NCBI GenBank assembly: GCA_017534745.1
Contig: JAFXVX010000006.1
Coordinates: 1-57,546, forward strand
Direction of reading: 5' to 3'
From: Bacteroidales bacterium
GTDB taxonomy: Bacteria > Bacteroidota > Bacteroidia > Bacteroidales > UBA932
Length of the DNA: 57,546 nt
The position numbers and the translations under genes were made by a program. The notes below the pieces were generated by a model that made no database searches, had not been told where the DNA came from, and saw only the letters and a list, made by a program, of their open reading frames with translations. Positions 42,132 through 50,246 of the stretch are shown here, one piece after another; the stretch's first letter is position 1; each line of letters starts with the position of its first letter.

Positions 42132-42757
42132 GGTAAATAGTTAATGGTCAAGCACTTATCCGCCACGACTTTGTCGGCGATTTGCCCGCACGAGAGGCCG
42201 TCGATGTCTATGATGACATCGGCGGCTTCTTCGTAGATGGCGGAGCGCTCCGCCATAATGGCCTCTATGCGGCTCCGGAGCGCCGCCTCGTCGTCCGCGC
42301 CCTCCAGCAGCGGCCGTGAAGAAGTCCCGGTCATCGTGAGGTTTTCGACAAGGGTATCGACGCTTGCGCGAAGATAGATGCAGCGCGTATTCTCGGCGAC
42401 GAGCTTCCTCGCTTCTGGTGTCGTTAATGTACCGCCACCAAGGGCAAGCACATGAACGTTGTCATTTCGACCAAGCGAAGCGCGCGGAGAAATCTCAGAT
42501 TCCTCGGCTTCGCTCGGAATGACAGCGGGCGCTTCAGATTCCTCGGCTTCGGCTTGAATGACAGCGCGGAGCGCCGCGAGCTCCGCGGCGCGGAAGCCCG
42601 CCTCGCCGTCCTCGGCGAAAATGCGGGCGACGGAACGGCCCTGCGCCGCCTCGACGGCCTCGTCGAGGTCCGTGAAGGCGCAGCCGAGCCGGGCGGCGAC
42701 AAGCCTCCCTACGCTGCTTTTACCGCAGCCCATGAATCCTGTGAGTGCGAGTATCAC
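42116..42757 (-). CDS. aroK: Shikimate kinase with repeat-derived insertion
   Basis: ATP-dependent phosphorylation of shikimate in the aromatic pathway. Landmarks are Walker A GFMGCGKSS (7-15), TDLDEAVE (shikimate-binding Asp near 30-32), GEAGFRAAEL (51-60) and GGGT (107-110), then SSRPLL in the lid region. The length is 213 residues against the usual 170-175. Residues about 69-100 (EAEESEAPAVIPSEAEESE then ISPRASLGRNDN) are translated dispersed repeats, placed between the FR-E helix and the GGG strand, a loop position. The last codons (KINL and stop) lie inside the hairpin at 42094-42131. It overlaps parC by 1 bp and ends the exbB-to-aroK operon. Confidence 0.92.
   Translation of the reverse strand: MILALTGFMGCGKSSVGRLVAARLGCAFTDLDEAVEAAQGRSVARIFAEDGEAGFRAAELAALRAVIQAEAEESEAPAVIPSEAEESEISPRASLGRNDNVHVLALGGGTLTTPEARKLVAENTRCIYLRASVDTLVENLTMTGTSSRPLLEGADDEAALRSRIEAIMAERSAIYEEAADVIIDIDGLSCGQIADKVVADKCLTINYLPKINL
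42460..42562. repeat. Dispersed repeat cluster I, in frame in aroK
   Basis: An inverted pair (TGTCATTTCGACCAAGCG ... GAGAAATC / GATTCCTCGG ... CGGAATGACA) plus a further half unit. The first about 90 bp are the same as a block in parC starting near 42892. Confidence 0.88.
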
Positions 42758-45618
42758 TAGAAAAGCGTCGGCTCGCGGTCGATGATTTCCTCTTCGGGAG
42801 ATTCACTCGCTCCTTCGGAGCTCGGAATGACAGAAGGGGCTTCGGAGCTCGGAATGACAGAAGGGGCTTCGGAGCTCGGAATGACATCATTGTCATTTCG
42901 ACCAAGCGAAGCGCGCGGAGAAATCTCAGATTCCTCGGCTTCGCTCGGAATGACAGCGGGCGCTTCAGATTCCTCGGCTTCGCTCGGAATGACAGGTGCT
43001 TCGCTCGGAATGACAGGCTGCTCGTCGCCCTTGTCGAGGGGGTCGCCGAAGCGGACGGCTTTGAGATCGTAGGAGTGGCACTTCTTGCCCTTTGCCGTGA
43101 GGCCTTTTCTGGCGATGAACTCCTCGGCGTCGATGGTCTCCTCCTCGCGGTGGGCGTACTTGCCGCCGAAGGTAAGGATGACCGTAGGGTGGAGGTCATC
43201 CGAAAGGGCGACAAGGCGTGAGCCCTTGGAGTCGGAGATGAGCGAGACGGGATTGTTTTCGCTTTCCATGAAGCAGAAACGCTTCACATAGAAGGCCTTG
43301 GCGCCGCCGTCCCAGTAGAGGGCGGTGTAGGTCTTGCCGGTATCGAGCTTCTCGATACGGATGACCTCGCCCTGATACTTGTTGAGAAGGTCGCAGGAGG
43401 TGGTGTAATAGGTCCCGTCCTTGAAGACGGCTAGGACCTTGTCTTCTCCCGTGAACTCGCCGAGATACTGGCCGTGGCCGTCCTCGTTGAGGCGCTGTAC
43501 GTCGGAATCCCACCAGATATCTTTGCCGCCAATGGTCGAAACACCCTTGGCCTTGAGGCTGATCTTCTGGATGGTGTTCTTGGTCACAAGGTTGCCCCGC
43601 GTGGTCTTGCCCTTGATGGCGAGGGTCGAGAAGTCGTAGTCGAGCTGCGTCTTTTTGAGCTTCGGCTTCGGGCGCAGGTTGATGCGGACGGTCTCGGCCT
43701 CGCCGTTGTGGTTCGCGGAGAACCACACCACGGTGGAGCCGTCCTTGCCCTGAGTGATGTCGTATTCCTTGTCCCTTGTGATGGAGACGATGGGGAAGCG
43801 CTTGGCGTAATAGACCGAGGTCTTACCATCGCGGTAGATGACGTTGTAGATGGTCCTCTCGTCGCCTCTGTTGTAGAGGCCGACATAGAGGAGGCCCTTG
43901 CCGAAGAAGGCTTTGTCGGTCACCTTGGTGATACGGTAGCGGCCGTCCTTACCTATTACTATTATTTCGGAAAGGTCGGAGCAGTCGCAGATGTACTCAC
44001 CGCCGTCGTCCTTCTTGAGGCCGATGCCGACGAACCCCTCCTGGAGGTTCGCCGAGAGTTTGGCGTTGTTGTTGACAACGCGGGTCGCTGTGATGGTCTC
44101 AAAGGAGGTGATTTCGGTGCGGCGGGGGAAGTCCTTGCCGTATTTCTTCTTGAGGGACGAGAACCAGGCGATGGTGTAATCGGTAAGGTGCTCGATGTCG
44201 TCCCTGACCTGACGCATCTCATCCTCGATGGCGTAGATTTTCTCGTCGAGAGCCTTGGTGTCGAACTTGGAGATCTTCCTGACCGGCTTTTCGACCAGTT
44301 TAAGGATGTCGTCCATAGTGATCTCCCTGTGGAGAAGGTCCTGGAATTCCTTCATCCTCGCGAAGATATCCTCCACCTGCTCATCCCAGGTCTTCTGGTC
44401 CTGCTCAAGGACTTTGTAGATCCTGTTCTCGAAGAAAATGCGCTCGAGCGAATCCCAGTGCCACTCGTCTTCCAGCTCGCCGAGCTTGATTTCAAGCTCC
44501 TGGCCGAGCAGGTCGCGGGTGTGGAAAGTGTCGTATTCGAGGATGTCGTTGACGGAAAGGAACTGCGGTTTGTTGTCCTTGATGACACAGACGTTGGGGG
44601 CTATCGTGCTCTCGCAGTCGGTGAAAGCGTAGAGGGCGTCGATGGTCTTGTCCGGGGATACGTCGCCGGGGAGGTTGATGACAATCTCGACCTTGTCGGT
44701 CGTCATGTCCTCGATCTTTTTGATCTTGATCTTCCCCTTCTCCTTCGCCTTGAGGATGGAGTCGATGAGGGTGTGGGTCGTCTTGCCGTAAGGGATTTCT
44801 GTGATCGTGATAGTGCTCTTGTCCACCTTTTCGATCTTGGCCCTTACCTTAAGCATACCGCCGCGTTTGCCGGCGTTGTATTTCGAGCAGTCGGCGTAGC
44901 CGCCGGTAGGGAAGTCGGGATATATCTCATACGGCTTACCCTTTAGAATCGCTATCGAGGCGTCAAGGAGCTCGTTGAAGTTGTGGGGGAGTATCTTGGA
45001 GGCCATACCGACCGCGATACCTTCGGTCCCGTGGGCGAGCAGGATAGGGAAGCGGACCGGGAGCTCGATGGGCTCCTGGTGACGCCCGTCGTAGGAGGTC
45101 ATCCAATTGGTAATCTTGGGATTGAATACGACCTCTTTGGCGAACTTTGTCAGGCGCGCCTCGATATAACGCGGCGCGGCGTTGGAGTCGCCGGTCAGGA
45201 TGTTGCCCCAGTTGCCCTGGCAGTCGATGGTGTATCCCTTCTGCCCGAGCTGCACCAGCGCGCCGAGGATGGAGGCGTCGCCGTGAGGGTGGTACTGCAT
45301 CGCCTGTCCGACGATGTTGGCGACCTTGGTGAAACGGCCGTCGTCCATCTTGAACATTGCGTGGAGCACCCTCCGCTGCACCGGCTTCAGGCCGTCCACG
45401 ATGTGCGGCACGGCCCTTTGCAGGATGACATACGAGGAGTAGTCGAGGAACCAGTCCTTGAACATCCCCGAGAACTTATACGTCCTGCTGTCGGAACCAA
45501 GCAGTTTCGCGAATCTCCCGCCCTGCCCGTCGTCGAGACTCTCGTCCACAGGTTCTTCCATTTCCTCTTCGCTCAATCCTTCTTCTTCCTTTTCAATATC
45601 TTCCCATTCCTCACTCAT
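42757..45618 (-). CDS. parC: DNA topoisomerase IV subunit A (ParC/GyrA family)
   Basis: Type IIA topoisomerase subunit that breaks and rejoins DNA to unlink chromosomes. After an acidic leader (1-35), the breakage-reunion core holds LQRAVPHIVDGLKPVQRRVL (67-86), YHPHGDASI and the active tyrosine Tyr151 in AAPRYIEARLT. The C-terminal region (about 520-860) has beta-pinwheel blades as in ParC/GyrA C-terminal domains. The tail from about 868 to 953 is largely translated dispersed repeat (VIPSEAEESE, ISPRASLGRNDND, VIPSSEAPS three times) ending EEEIIDREPTLF. It lies 12 bp after era and overlaps aroK by 1 bp. Assignment to ParC rather than GyrA rests on the Bacteroidota-type leader and length. Confidence 0.92.
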   Translation of the reverse strand: MSEEWEDIEKEEEGLSEEEMEEPVDESLDDGQGGRFAKLLGSDSRTYKFSGMFKDWFLDYSSYVILQRAVPHIVDGLKPVQRRVLHAMFKMDDGRFTKVANIVGQAMQYHPHGDASILGALVQLGQKGYTIDCQGNWGNILTGDSNAAPRYIEARLTKFAKEVVFNPKITNWMTSYDGRHQEPIELPVRFPILLAHGTEGIAVGMASKILPHNFNELLDASIAILKGKPYEIYPDFPTGGYADCSKYNAGKRGGMLKVRAKIEKVDKSTITITEIPYGKTTHTLIDSILKAKEKGKIKIKKIEDMTTDKVEIVINLPGDVSPDKTIDALYAFTDCESTIAPNVCVIKDNKPQFLSVNDILEYDTFHTRDLLGQELEIKLGELEDEWHWDSLERIFFENRIYKVLEQDQKTWDEQVEDIFARMKEFQDLLHREITMDDILKLVEKPVRKISKFDTKALDEKIYAIEDEMRQVRDDIEHLTDYTIAWFSSLKKKYGKDFPRRTEITSFETITATRVVNNNAKLSANLQEGFVGIGLKKDDGGEYICDCSDLSEIIVIGKDGRYRITKVTDKAFFGKGLLYVGLYNRGDERTIYNVIYRDGKTSVYYAKRFPIVSITRDKEYDITQGKDGSTVVWFSANHNGEAETVRINLRPKPKLKKTQLDYDFSTLAIKGKTTRGNLVTKNTIQKISLKAKGVSTIGGKDIWWDSDVQRLNEDGHGQYLGEFTGEDKVLAVFKDGTYYTTSCDLLNKYQGEVIRIEKLDTGKTYTALYWDGGAKAFYVKRFCFMESENNPVSLISDSKGSRLVALSDDLHPTVILTFGGKYAHREEETIDAEEFIARKGLTAKGKKCHSYDLKAVRFGDPLDKGDEQPVIPSEAPVIPSEAEESEAPAVIPSEAEESEISPRASLGRNDNDVIPSSEAPSVIPSSEAPSVIPSSEGASESPEEEIIDREPTLF
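42799..43015. repeat. Dispersed repeat cluster J, in frame in the parC 3' end
   Basis: At least seven full or partial units in tandem and inverted order, including three GAGCTCGGAATGACA-type half units, one inverted pair identical to that in aroK, and two TTCGCTCGGAATGACA tails. All remain in the parC reading frame. Confidence 0.9.
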
Positions 45619-45630
45619 AATATCTTGTGT

Positions 45631-46524
45631 TTAGCTTTCGTATCCAAATTTTCTAAGTTCCTTGCGGGAGGTGCGCCAGTCGGGGTCAACTTTGACGAAG
45701 GTCGAGAGGAAGACTTTTTTCTGGAAGAAATCTTCCATCTCGAGCCGGGCGCGGGTGCCGACCTTTTTTAGGGCGGCGCCCTTTTTCCCGATGATGATTC
45801 CCTTCTGGGAATCCCTCATTACGTTGATGACCGCCGCAATCTCGTAACGCTCCTCGCTCTCGCGGAAACTTTCGATCTCCACTTCGCAGCAGTAGGGGAT
45901 TTCGTCGTCGTAGCAGAGGAGGATCTGCTCACGGATGATTTCCGATGCGAAGAAGCGGAGGTTGCGGTCAGTGAATGTGTCCTTGTCGTACCATGCGGGG
46001 GCTTCCGGGAGGAGCTCCAGCACCTTCGAGAACACGTTCTCAAGGTTGAACTTCTCTGTCGCGGAGACGGGGAAAATCGTCGCCGCCGGCACTTTTTCCT
46101 GCCACCACGCCATCAGAGAGGTCACCTTCTCCTGAGAGGAGATGTCGATCTTGTTGATGACTATGATGACCGGACAGGAGACCTTTCCGAGTTTCTCGAC
46201 ATAAGCCTCGTTCTTGTCGGCTTTTTCCACCGTGTCGGTCACATAGAGGATAATGTCGGCATCGCCGATGGCGGTATCGACATAGCCGAGCATGTTCTCC
46301 TGGAGCCTGTAGCCGGGCTTGAGGATGCCTGGGGTGTCGGAATAGACTATCTGCCAGTCGTCTCCGTTGACTATCCCCATAATGCGGTGGCGCGTCGTCT
46401 GCGCCTTGGCCGTCACGATGGAGAGCTTCTCCCCGACGAGAGCATTCATCAGGGTCGATTTTCCGACATTCGGGTTGCCTATGATGTTGACAAAGCCGGC
46501 TTTATGTTTTGCAGCCCCTGCCAT
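45631..46524 (-). CDS. era: GTPase Era
   Basis: Essential GTPase for 16S rRNA maturation and small-subunit assembly. The G domain has GNPNVGKST (G1, about 16-24), the TTRHR switch, DTPG (G3), NKID (G4) and SATE (G5). The C-terminal KH domain carries VMRDSQKGIIIGKKGAALKK, the RNA-binding GxxG loop. The 297 residues are normal. The start at 46524 (MAGAAKHKAGF) overlaps the stop of the pseudouridine synthase by one base (TAATG). The longer upstream frame lies inside that gene. Confidence 0.95.
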   Translation of the reverse strand: MAGAAKHKAGFVNIIGNPNVGKSTLMNALVGEKLSIVTAKAQTTRHRIMGIVNGDDWQIVYSDTPGILKPGYRLQENMLGYVDTAIGDADIILYVTDTVEKADKNEAYVEKLGKVSCPVIIVINKIDISSQEKVTSLMAWWQEKVPAATIFPVSATEKFNLENVFSKVLELLPEAPAWYDKDTFTDRNLRFFASEIIREQILLCYDDEIPYCCEVEIESFRESEERYEIAAVINVMRDSQKGIIIGKKGAALKKVGTRARLEMEDFFQKKVFLSTFVKVDPDWRTSRKELRKFGYES

Positions 46525-47822
46525 TAGACGTAGGCCCCCATCTTGAGGATGTTGACTTCGCCCTCGGTGAGGTAGCGCCATTCGCCCTTCTTGAGGCCCT
46601 TCTTGGTCAGGCCGGCGAAATAGGCGCGGTCGAGAGCTTTCACGTCGTAGCCGAGCGACTCGAAGATGCGGCGGACGACCCGGTTCTTGCCGGAGTGGAT
46701 TTCAACGCCTATTTTGCGGTGGTCATTGTCGTCGATGTATTCGACCTCGTCGGCCATGGTGATGCCGTCGCCGAGCTCTATGCCTTCGAGTATTCTCTCG
46801 CGGTCATCTTCCTTGAGGTCGTGGTCGAGCATGACCTGGTAGATCTTCTTTTTATTATAAGAAGGATGTGTCAGGCGCTCGGAGATCTCTCCGTCGTTGG
46901 TGAACATGAGGACACCGGTCGTGTTTTTGTCCAGACGGCCCACGGGGAATACCCTTTCACGGCACCCCTTGAGAAGATCCATGACGGTCTTCTCGGCGTG
47001 GCGGTCGGCTGACGTCGTGACAAAGCCCTTGGGCTTGTTCATCACGATATAGACCTTCTCCTCGCCGTGGAGCCTTTCGCCGTTGAAACGGACGTCGTCG
47101 GTCAGCACGTTGACCTTGGTCCCGAGCTCGGTCACGACCTCGCCGTTGACGGTCACGCATCCCGCCTCGATGAAGGTGTCGGCCTCCCTGCGGGAGCAGA
47201 CGCCAGAGTTGGCGATATACTTGTTGAGTCTGATTACTTCCTGGAACTCGTCCTTGGGAGCCTTCGCGCCGTGACCGCCGGTCACGAGCGGCTTCCTGCT
47301 AATCATGCGGTCTATGCCGCTGCCTTCGCTTTCATCAAAGCGCGGGCCCGCCGGCTTCCTGAAGCCCGGCTTGCCGCCGAACCCGGGTTTGCCGCCCTTG
47401 AACGGCGCCTTGCCGTAGGGCTTTCCGCCCCTGCGCTCGCCGCTGAATCCGCCCGGCTTCCTGTCGCCGTACGGCTTGTCGCCATAGGGCTTGCGGTCGC
47501 TGTAGGGTCTGTCGCTGCGCTCTCCGCCATAGGGTCTGTCGCTGCGCTCTCCGCCATAGGGCCTGTCGCTGCCGAAGCCGCCGCGCCCTTCACTGTTGCG
47601 GCTGCCGTAACCGCCGTTATGCCCGTAGCCTCCGCGTTCTCCGCGGTTATCGCCATAGGCTTTATGTCCGCCGTAGGGACGGCCTTCGCCGTGCCCGTGG
47701 CTTCTGCTGTCGTCGCCGCTGGCGTAGCTGCGCGAAGTTGAGTAATCATCGCTCGAGGATGAGACCCTCACGGCCTGTCCTGAGTTCCTTCTCGGTCTTA
47801 GGTTTCTTTTCTTCTCTTCCAT
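46524..47822 (-). CDS. RsuA/RluB-family rRNA pseudouridine synthase with long Gly/Tyr-rich leader
   Basis: Isomerises a uridine in rRNA to pseudouridine. The enzyme proper occupies about residues 190-432: an S4 RNA-binding domain (IRLNKYIANSGVCSRREADT), MNKPKGFVTT, and the catalytic GRLDKNTTG loop with its Asp. The first 190 residues are low-complexity Gly, Arg, Tyr, Asp and Pro, with tandem GGERSDRPY units (27-bp DNA repeats near 47515-47570) and later KPYGDRKPGG and KPGFGGKPGF units, resembling RGG-type RNA-binding tails. Such leaders occur in other Bacteroidota RluB-like proteins. It lies between tonB and era in one operon. Confidence 0.9.
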   Translation of the reverse strand: MEEKKRNLRPRRNSGQAVRVSSSSDDYSTSRSYASGDDSRSHGHGEGRPYGGHKAYGDNRGERGGYGHNGGYGSRNSEGRGGFGSDRPYGGERSDRPYGGERSDRPYSDRKPYGDKPYGDRKPGGFSGERRGGKPYGKAPFKGGKPGFGGKPGFRKPAGPRFDESEGSGIDRMISRKPLVTGGHGAKAPKDEFQEVIRLNKYIANSGVCSRREADTFIEAGCVTVNGEVVTELGTKVNVLTDDVRFNGERLHGEEKVYIVMNKPKGFVTTSADRHAEKTVMDLLKGCRERVFPVGRLDKNTTGVLMFTNDGEISERLTHPSYNKKKIYQVMLDHDLKEDDRERILEGIELGDGITMADEVEYIDDNDHRKIGVEIHSGKNRVVRRIFESLGYDVKALDRAYFAGLTKKGLKKGEWRYLTEGEVNILKMGAYV

Positions 47823-47841
47823 AATCCAATGCCTCCCGGCA

Positions 47842-48627
47842 TTATTTGAGTTTAAATATATAAGTAATAGTGCCTTGCTGTACTACCGGAGCGTCTGCGC
47901 TCTGGTTGAAACGGGCTTCCATCGCGGCGTTGCGCGCCGCCGTCCAAAGTTCTTTATCCGTGACGGTCGTCCCCGGGGCTCCTGCAGTGGCTTCCGTCAC
48001 TTTGCCATACTGGGTCACCTTAATGGAAACCACCACCTTGCCTTCAGTCTGGGACGAATACGCCGGCTTGGGCAGCGACCCCACGGTCGTGCGGCCCTGG
48101 ACATTGGCCGATGCCGACCCGCTGGTCTTGCCCTCGCGGACGTTGCCGTCGGCCTGGCCGGCCTTGAAGGTCGAAGAGGCCTCGGTGGCGGAGTGCGGCG
48201 CGGTCAGCGACGTGTCCTTTTTCGCCATCCCGGGGAAGGCGGCCCTGGGGTCCAGCGTAGGTTCCTGCTTCGGGGTCGGGACCTCCACGTCGCCGTGAGG
48301 GGTCGGCTTCGTCGCAGGAGTCAGGTTCGGCTTGGTGCTTTCGTGGGGCGATTCGCTCCGCTGCACCAGCTCAATCTCCTTCTCGGGGTCCGCATTTTCC
48401 GCCTCCGGAAGCCTTCCGTCGGGGCTTTCCAGGATTTTAGCCACTTCTTCCTCCTCATCGGTGAAATCTACGAGGAAGCTCATCTCCGGCGGCGGGGGAT
48501 AGAGATACGTCAGGGACGACAGCACGAGGAACGCCGCCAGCGCGGCATGCGCCGCCACGGTGAGCCCTATCCCGGTCCACCGTGACACCTTTTCCTGCTT
48601 TTGCCTGTCCCTGATGTATGTTTTCAT
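47842..48627 (-). CDS. TonB-like energy transducer
   Basis: A 261-residue inner-membrane-anchored periplasmic protein. A short cytoplasmic start is followed by one membrane segment (about 18-42, GIGLTVAAHAALAAFLVLSS) and a Pro/Glu/Lys-rich span. The C-terminal domain (about 195-261) has GKVVVSIKVTQYGKVTEA, ELWTAARNAAMEARFN and TITYIFKLK, the TonB/TolA-type pattern. It should carry proton-motive energy from the ExbB/ExbD motor to the outer membrane. Its start overlaps the exbD stop. The usual YP motif of classical TonB is replaced by KPAY, so TolA-like function is an alternative. Confidence 0.85.
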   Translation of the reverse strand: MKTYIRDRQKQEKVSRWTGIGLTVAAHAALAAFLVLSSLTYLYPPPPEMSFLVDFTDEEEEVAKILESPDGRLPEAENADPEKEIELVQRSESPHESTKPNLTPATKPTPHGDVEVPTPKQEPTLDPRAAFPGMAKKDTSLTAPHSATEASSTFKAGQADGNVREGKTSGSASANVQGRTTVGSLPKPAYSSQTEGKVVVSIKVTQYGKVTEATAGAPGTTVTDKELWTAARNAAMEARFNQSADAPVVQQGTITYIFKLK

Positions 48628-49037
48628 TATTCAGGCTGCGTTGCGAGTATAACCTTATAATGATTGCGCTTGGCAATATTCATGATGGCGACGACCTCCT
48701 TCACCGGAACCGATTCGTCGGAGAAAATCGAGAACGTCGGATCCTCCTCGCTCTGGAGGAGGGTGATGAGCTCGTCTTCGACTGCCTCGTAGCTGAGGGG
48801 AGTCTCGTTGCCATTGACGTGATAGGTGTATGTGTCGTCGTGCCAGTCCTTGATGCTGACGCTCACCGTGGCTTTGGCGCTTACCTGGCCTGTGCTCTTC
48901 GGGAGGAGGAGCTTGAGGGCGTTGGGGTTGATCAGCGTCGAGGTCACGAGGAAGAAGATCAGCAGCAGGAACACGATGTCCGTCATGGAGGACAACGAGA
49001 ACGACGCGTCTGTCTTTGTGATCCGCTTGAGTGCCAT
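48627..49037 (-). CDS. exbD: ExbD/TolR-family biopolymer transport protein
   Basis: Motor subunit of a Ton/Tol system in the inner membrane. The 136 residues hold one membrane segment (about 18-38) with the functional Asp in SMTDIVFLLLIFFLVTST and a periplasmic domain ending KRNHYKVILATQPE. The start is ATG 49037 (MALKRITKTD), as the additional 21 residues upstream overlap the exbB end and are not family-like. It is spaced 13 bp from exbB and overlaps the tonB-like gene. Confidence 0.92.
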   Translation of the reverse strand: MALKRITKTDASFSLSSMTDIVFLLLIFFLVTSTLINPNALKLLLPKSTGQVSAKATVSVSIKDWHDDTYTYHVNGNETPLSYEAVEDELITLLQSEEDPTFSIFSDESVPVKEVVAIMNIAKRNHYKVILATQPE

Positions 49038-49050
49038 AGGGGTCTCGAGT

Positions 49051-49794
49051 TTATTTGGACTCTTCGCTTTCGGCATCGGGCTCATGGAGCACGATGTCAA
49101 CGAACTCGATGGTAGAACTCTCCATCTTATAGACGAGGTCGGAGATCCTAGAAGTCAGCCAGTTGTAGCCGAAGTAGGCGATGATACCGACGATGAGACC
49201 GCCGACTGTCGTGATCATGGCGGTGTAGATACCGCCGGAGAGCATCGTAATGTCGATGTTGTTGCCGGCCTTGGACATGTTGAAGAAGGCCTGGACCATA
49301 CCGATGACTGTTCCGAGGAAACCGATCATCGGGGCGCCGCCGGCGATGGAGGCGAGAATGGGAAGCCCCTTCTCGAGCCTGGCGACTTCGACGTTGCCGA
49401 TGTTCTCGACGGCGTTCTGGAGGTCAGCCATGGGGCGGCCTATCCTCCTGATACCCGTCTCGATCATTCTTGCGACAGGGTTGTCGTACCTCTGGCAAAG
49501 GGTGATAGCCGATTTGAACTTACCCTCACCGATGTAGTCGCGGATGTCGTTCATGAAGTTGGGGTCGATCTTCGACGCGCGGTGGATGGTCCACCACTTC
49601 TTGCCGATGATGTAAATTGCTACGACAGAGAGGATTAAAAGCACCCACATGAGGGCACCTCCCATACGGAACAGGTCGAAGAGGCTCTCGTGCATCTCGG
49701 TCGCCTCCACGGCGGTTGCGGCACTTGCCTGCGCGTTGATGGCATCGGCGACCTCCTGGAGTGTCGTGTCAGCCTGAAGAAGATTAATCAGCAT
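49051..49794 (-). CDS. exbB: ExbB/TolQ/MotA-family proton channel protein
   Basis: A 247-residue inner-membrane proton-channel subunit with three hydrophobic segments (about 46-66, 145-170 and 185-210). The conserved stretches are EKGLPILASIAGGAPMIGFL and GTVIGMVQAFFNMS, then TTVGGLIVGIIAYFGYNWL. It is the first gene of the minus operon exbB-exbD-tonB-rluB-era-parC-aroK and has a well-formed promoter upstream. It powers TonB-dependent or Tol-type outer-membrane processes together with the next two gene products. Confidence 0.94.
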   Translation of the reverse strand: MLINLLQADTTLQEVADAINAQASAATAVEATEMHESLFDLFRMGGALMWVLLILSVVAIYIIGKKWWTIHRASKIDPNFMNDIRDYIGEGKFKSAITLCQRYDNPVARMIETGIRRIGRPMADLQNAVENIGNVEVARLEKGLPILASIAGGAPMIGFLGTVIGMVQAFFNMSKAGNNIDITMLSGGIYTAMITTVGGLIVGIIAYFGYNWLTSRISDLVYKMESSTIEFVDIVLHEPDAESEESK

Positions 49795-49846
49795 ATAGCG
49801 TTGTGTTAAATTTTTACAATCTTTGCCCTTTCAGGGCACCAAATTG

Positions 49847-49879
49847 CAAAATTAACAAAAAATCCCGCTACACGCCAAA
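49847..49879 (-). promoter_or_regulatory. Promoter of the exbB-to-aroK operon
   Basis: On the minus strand TTTG (49876-49879), 21 nt, then TAATTTTG (49847-49854). A small TGCCCT/AGGGCA hairpin lies in the leader (about 49824-49838). Confidence 0.55.
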
Positions 49880-50024
49880 AAAACTTACACTTCTTTCCAT
49901 CCCGTTCCCATCGCCCTTTCTCTCGCCCGTCCCTGCCACCACCACCCTCATCCACACCCTCCCGACCCCCGCTGCCACCACCAGCCCCCTCGCTGACCCC
50001 GCCGTTGTTAGCACCGCCATCCCT

Positions 50025-50182
50025 CCGCTTCGTGAAATTCACCTGCCCCGGCGATGCGCGTTATACGGCGTCGGTGGCATGTTGGCATGGCAGGTGAGCC
50101 AATTTTGCCTCGCCTGCCACACGACTGTGCCTCTCGCGCCACAGAATGCATTTCTATGGGGCAGGTGATTTTCACGAAGCGG
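50025..50182. repeat. REP-like inverted pair upstream of the RAYT gene
   Basis: A 23-bp element (GGCAGGTGA, W, TTTCACGAAGCGG) occurs inverted at 50025-50047 and direct at 50160-50182. Between them lies another hairpin with arms GGCAGGTGAG (50089-50098) and CTCGCCTGCC (50109-50118). The wider gene-free stretch 49880-50024 is strongly C-rich on the plus strand, and I see no gene in it. Confidence 0.85.
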
Positions 50183-50246
50183 CATTTTTTTTGCTGCTTT
50201 AAAATGTGATTTCGGGGCTCTTTGACATAACTAAAAACTACTCGCT

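Noticed and set aside
43474..44946. A 490-codon plus-strand open frame
   Set aside because: It is antisense to parC, which carries the intact breakage-reunion core.
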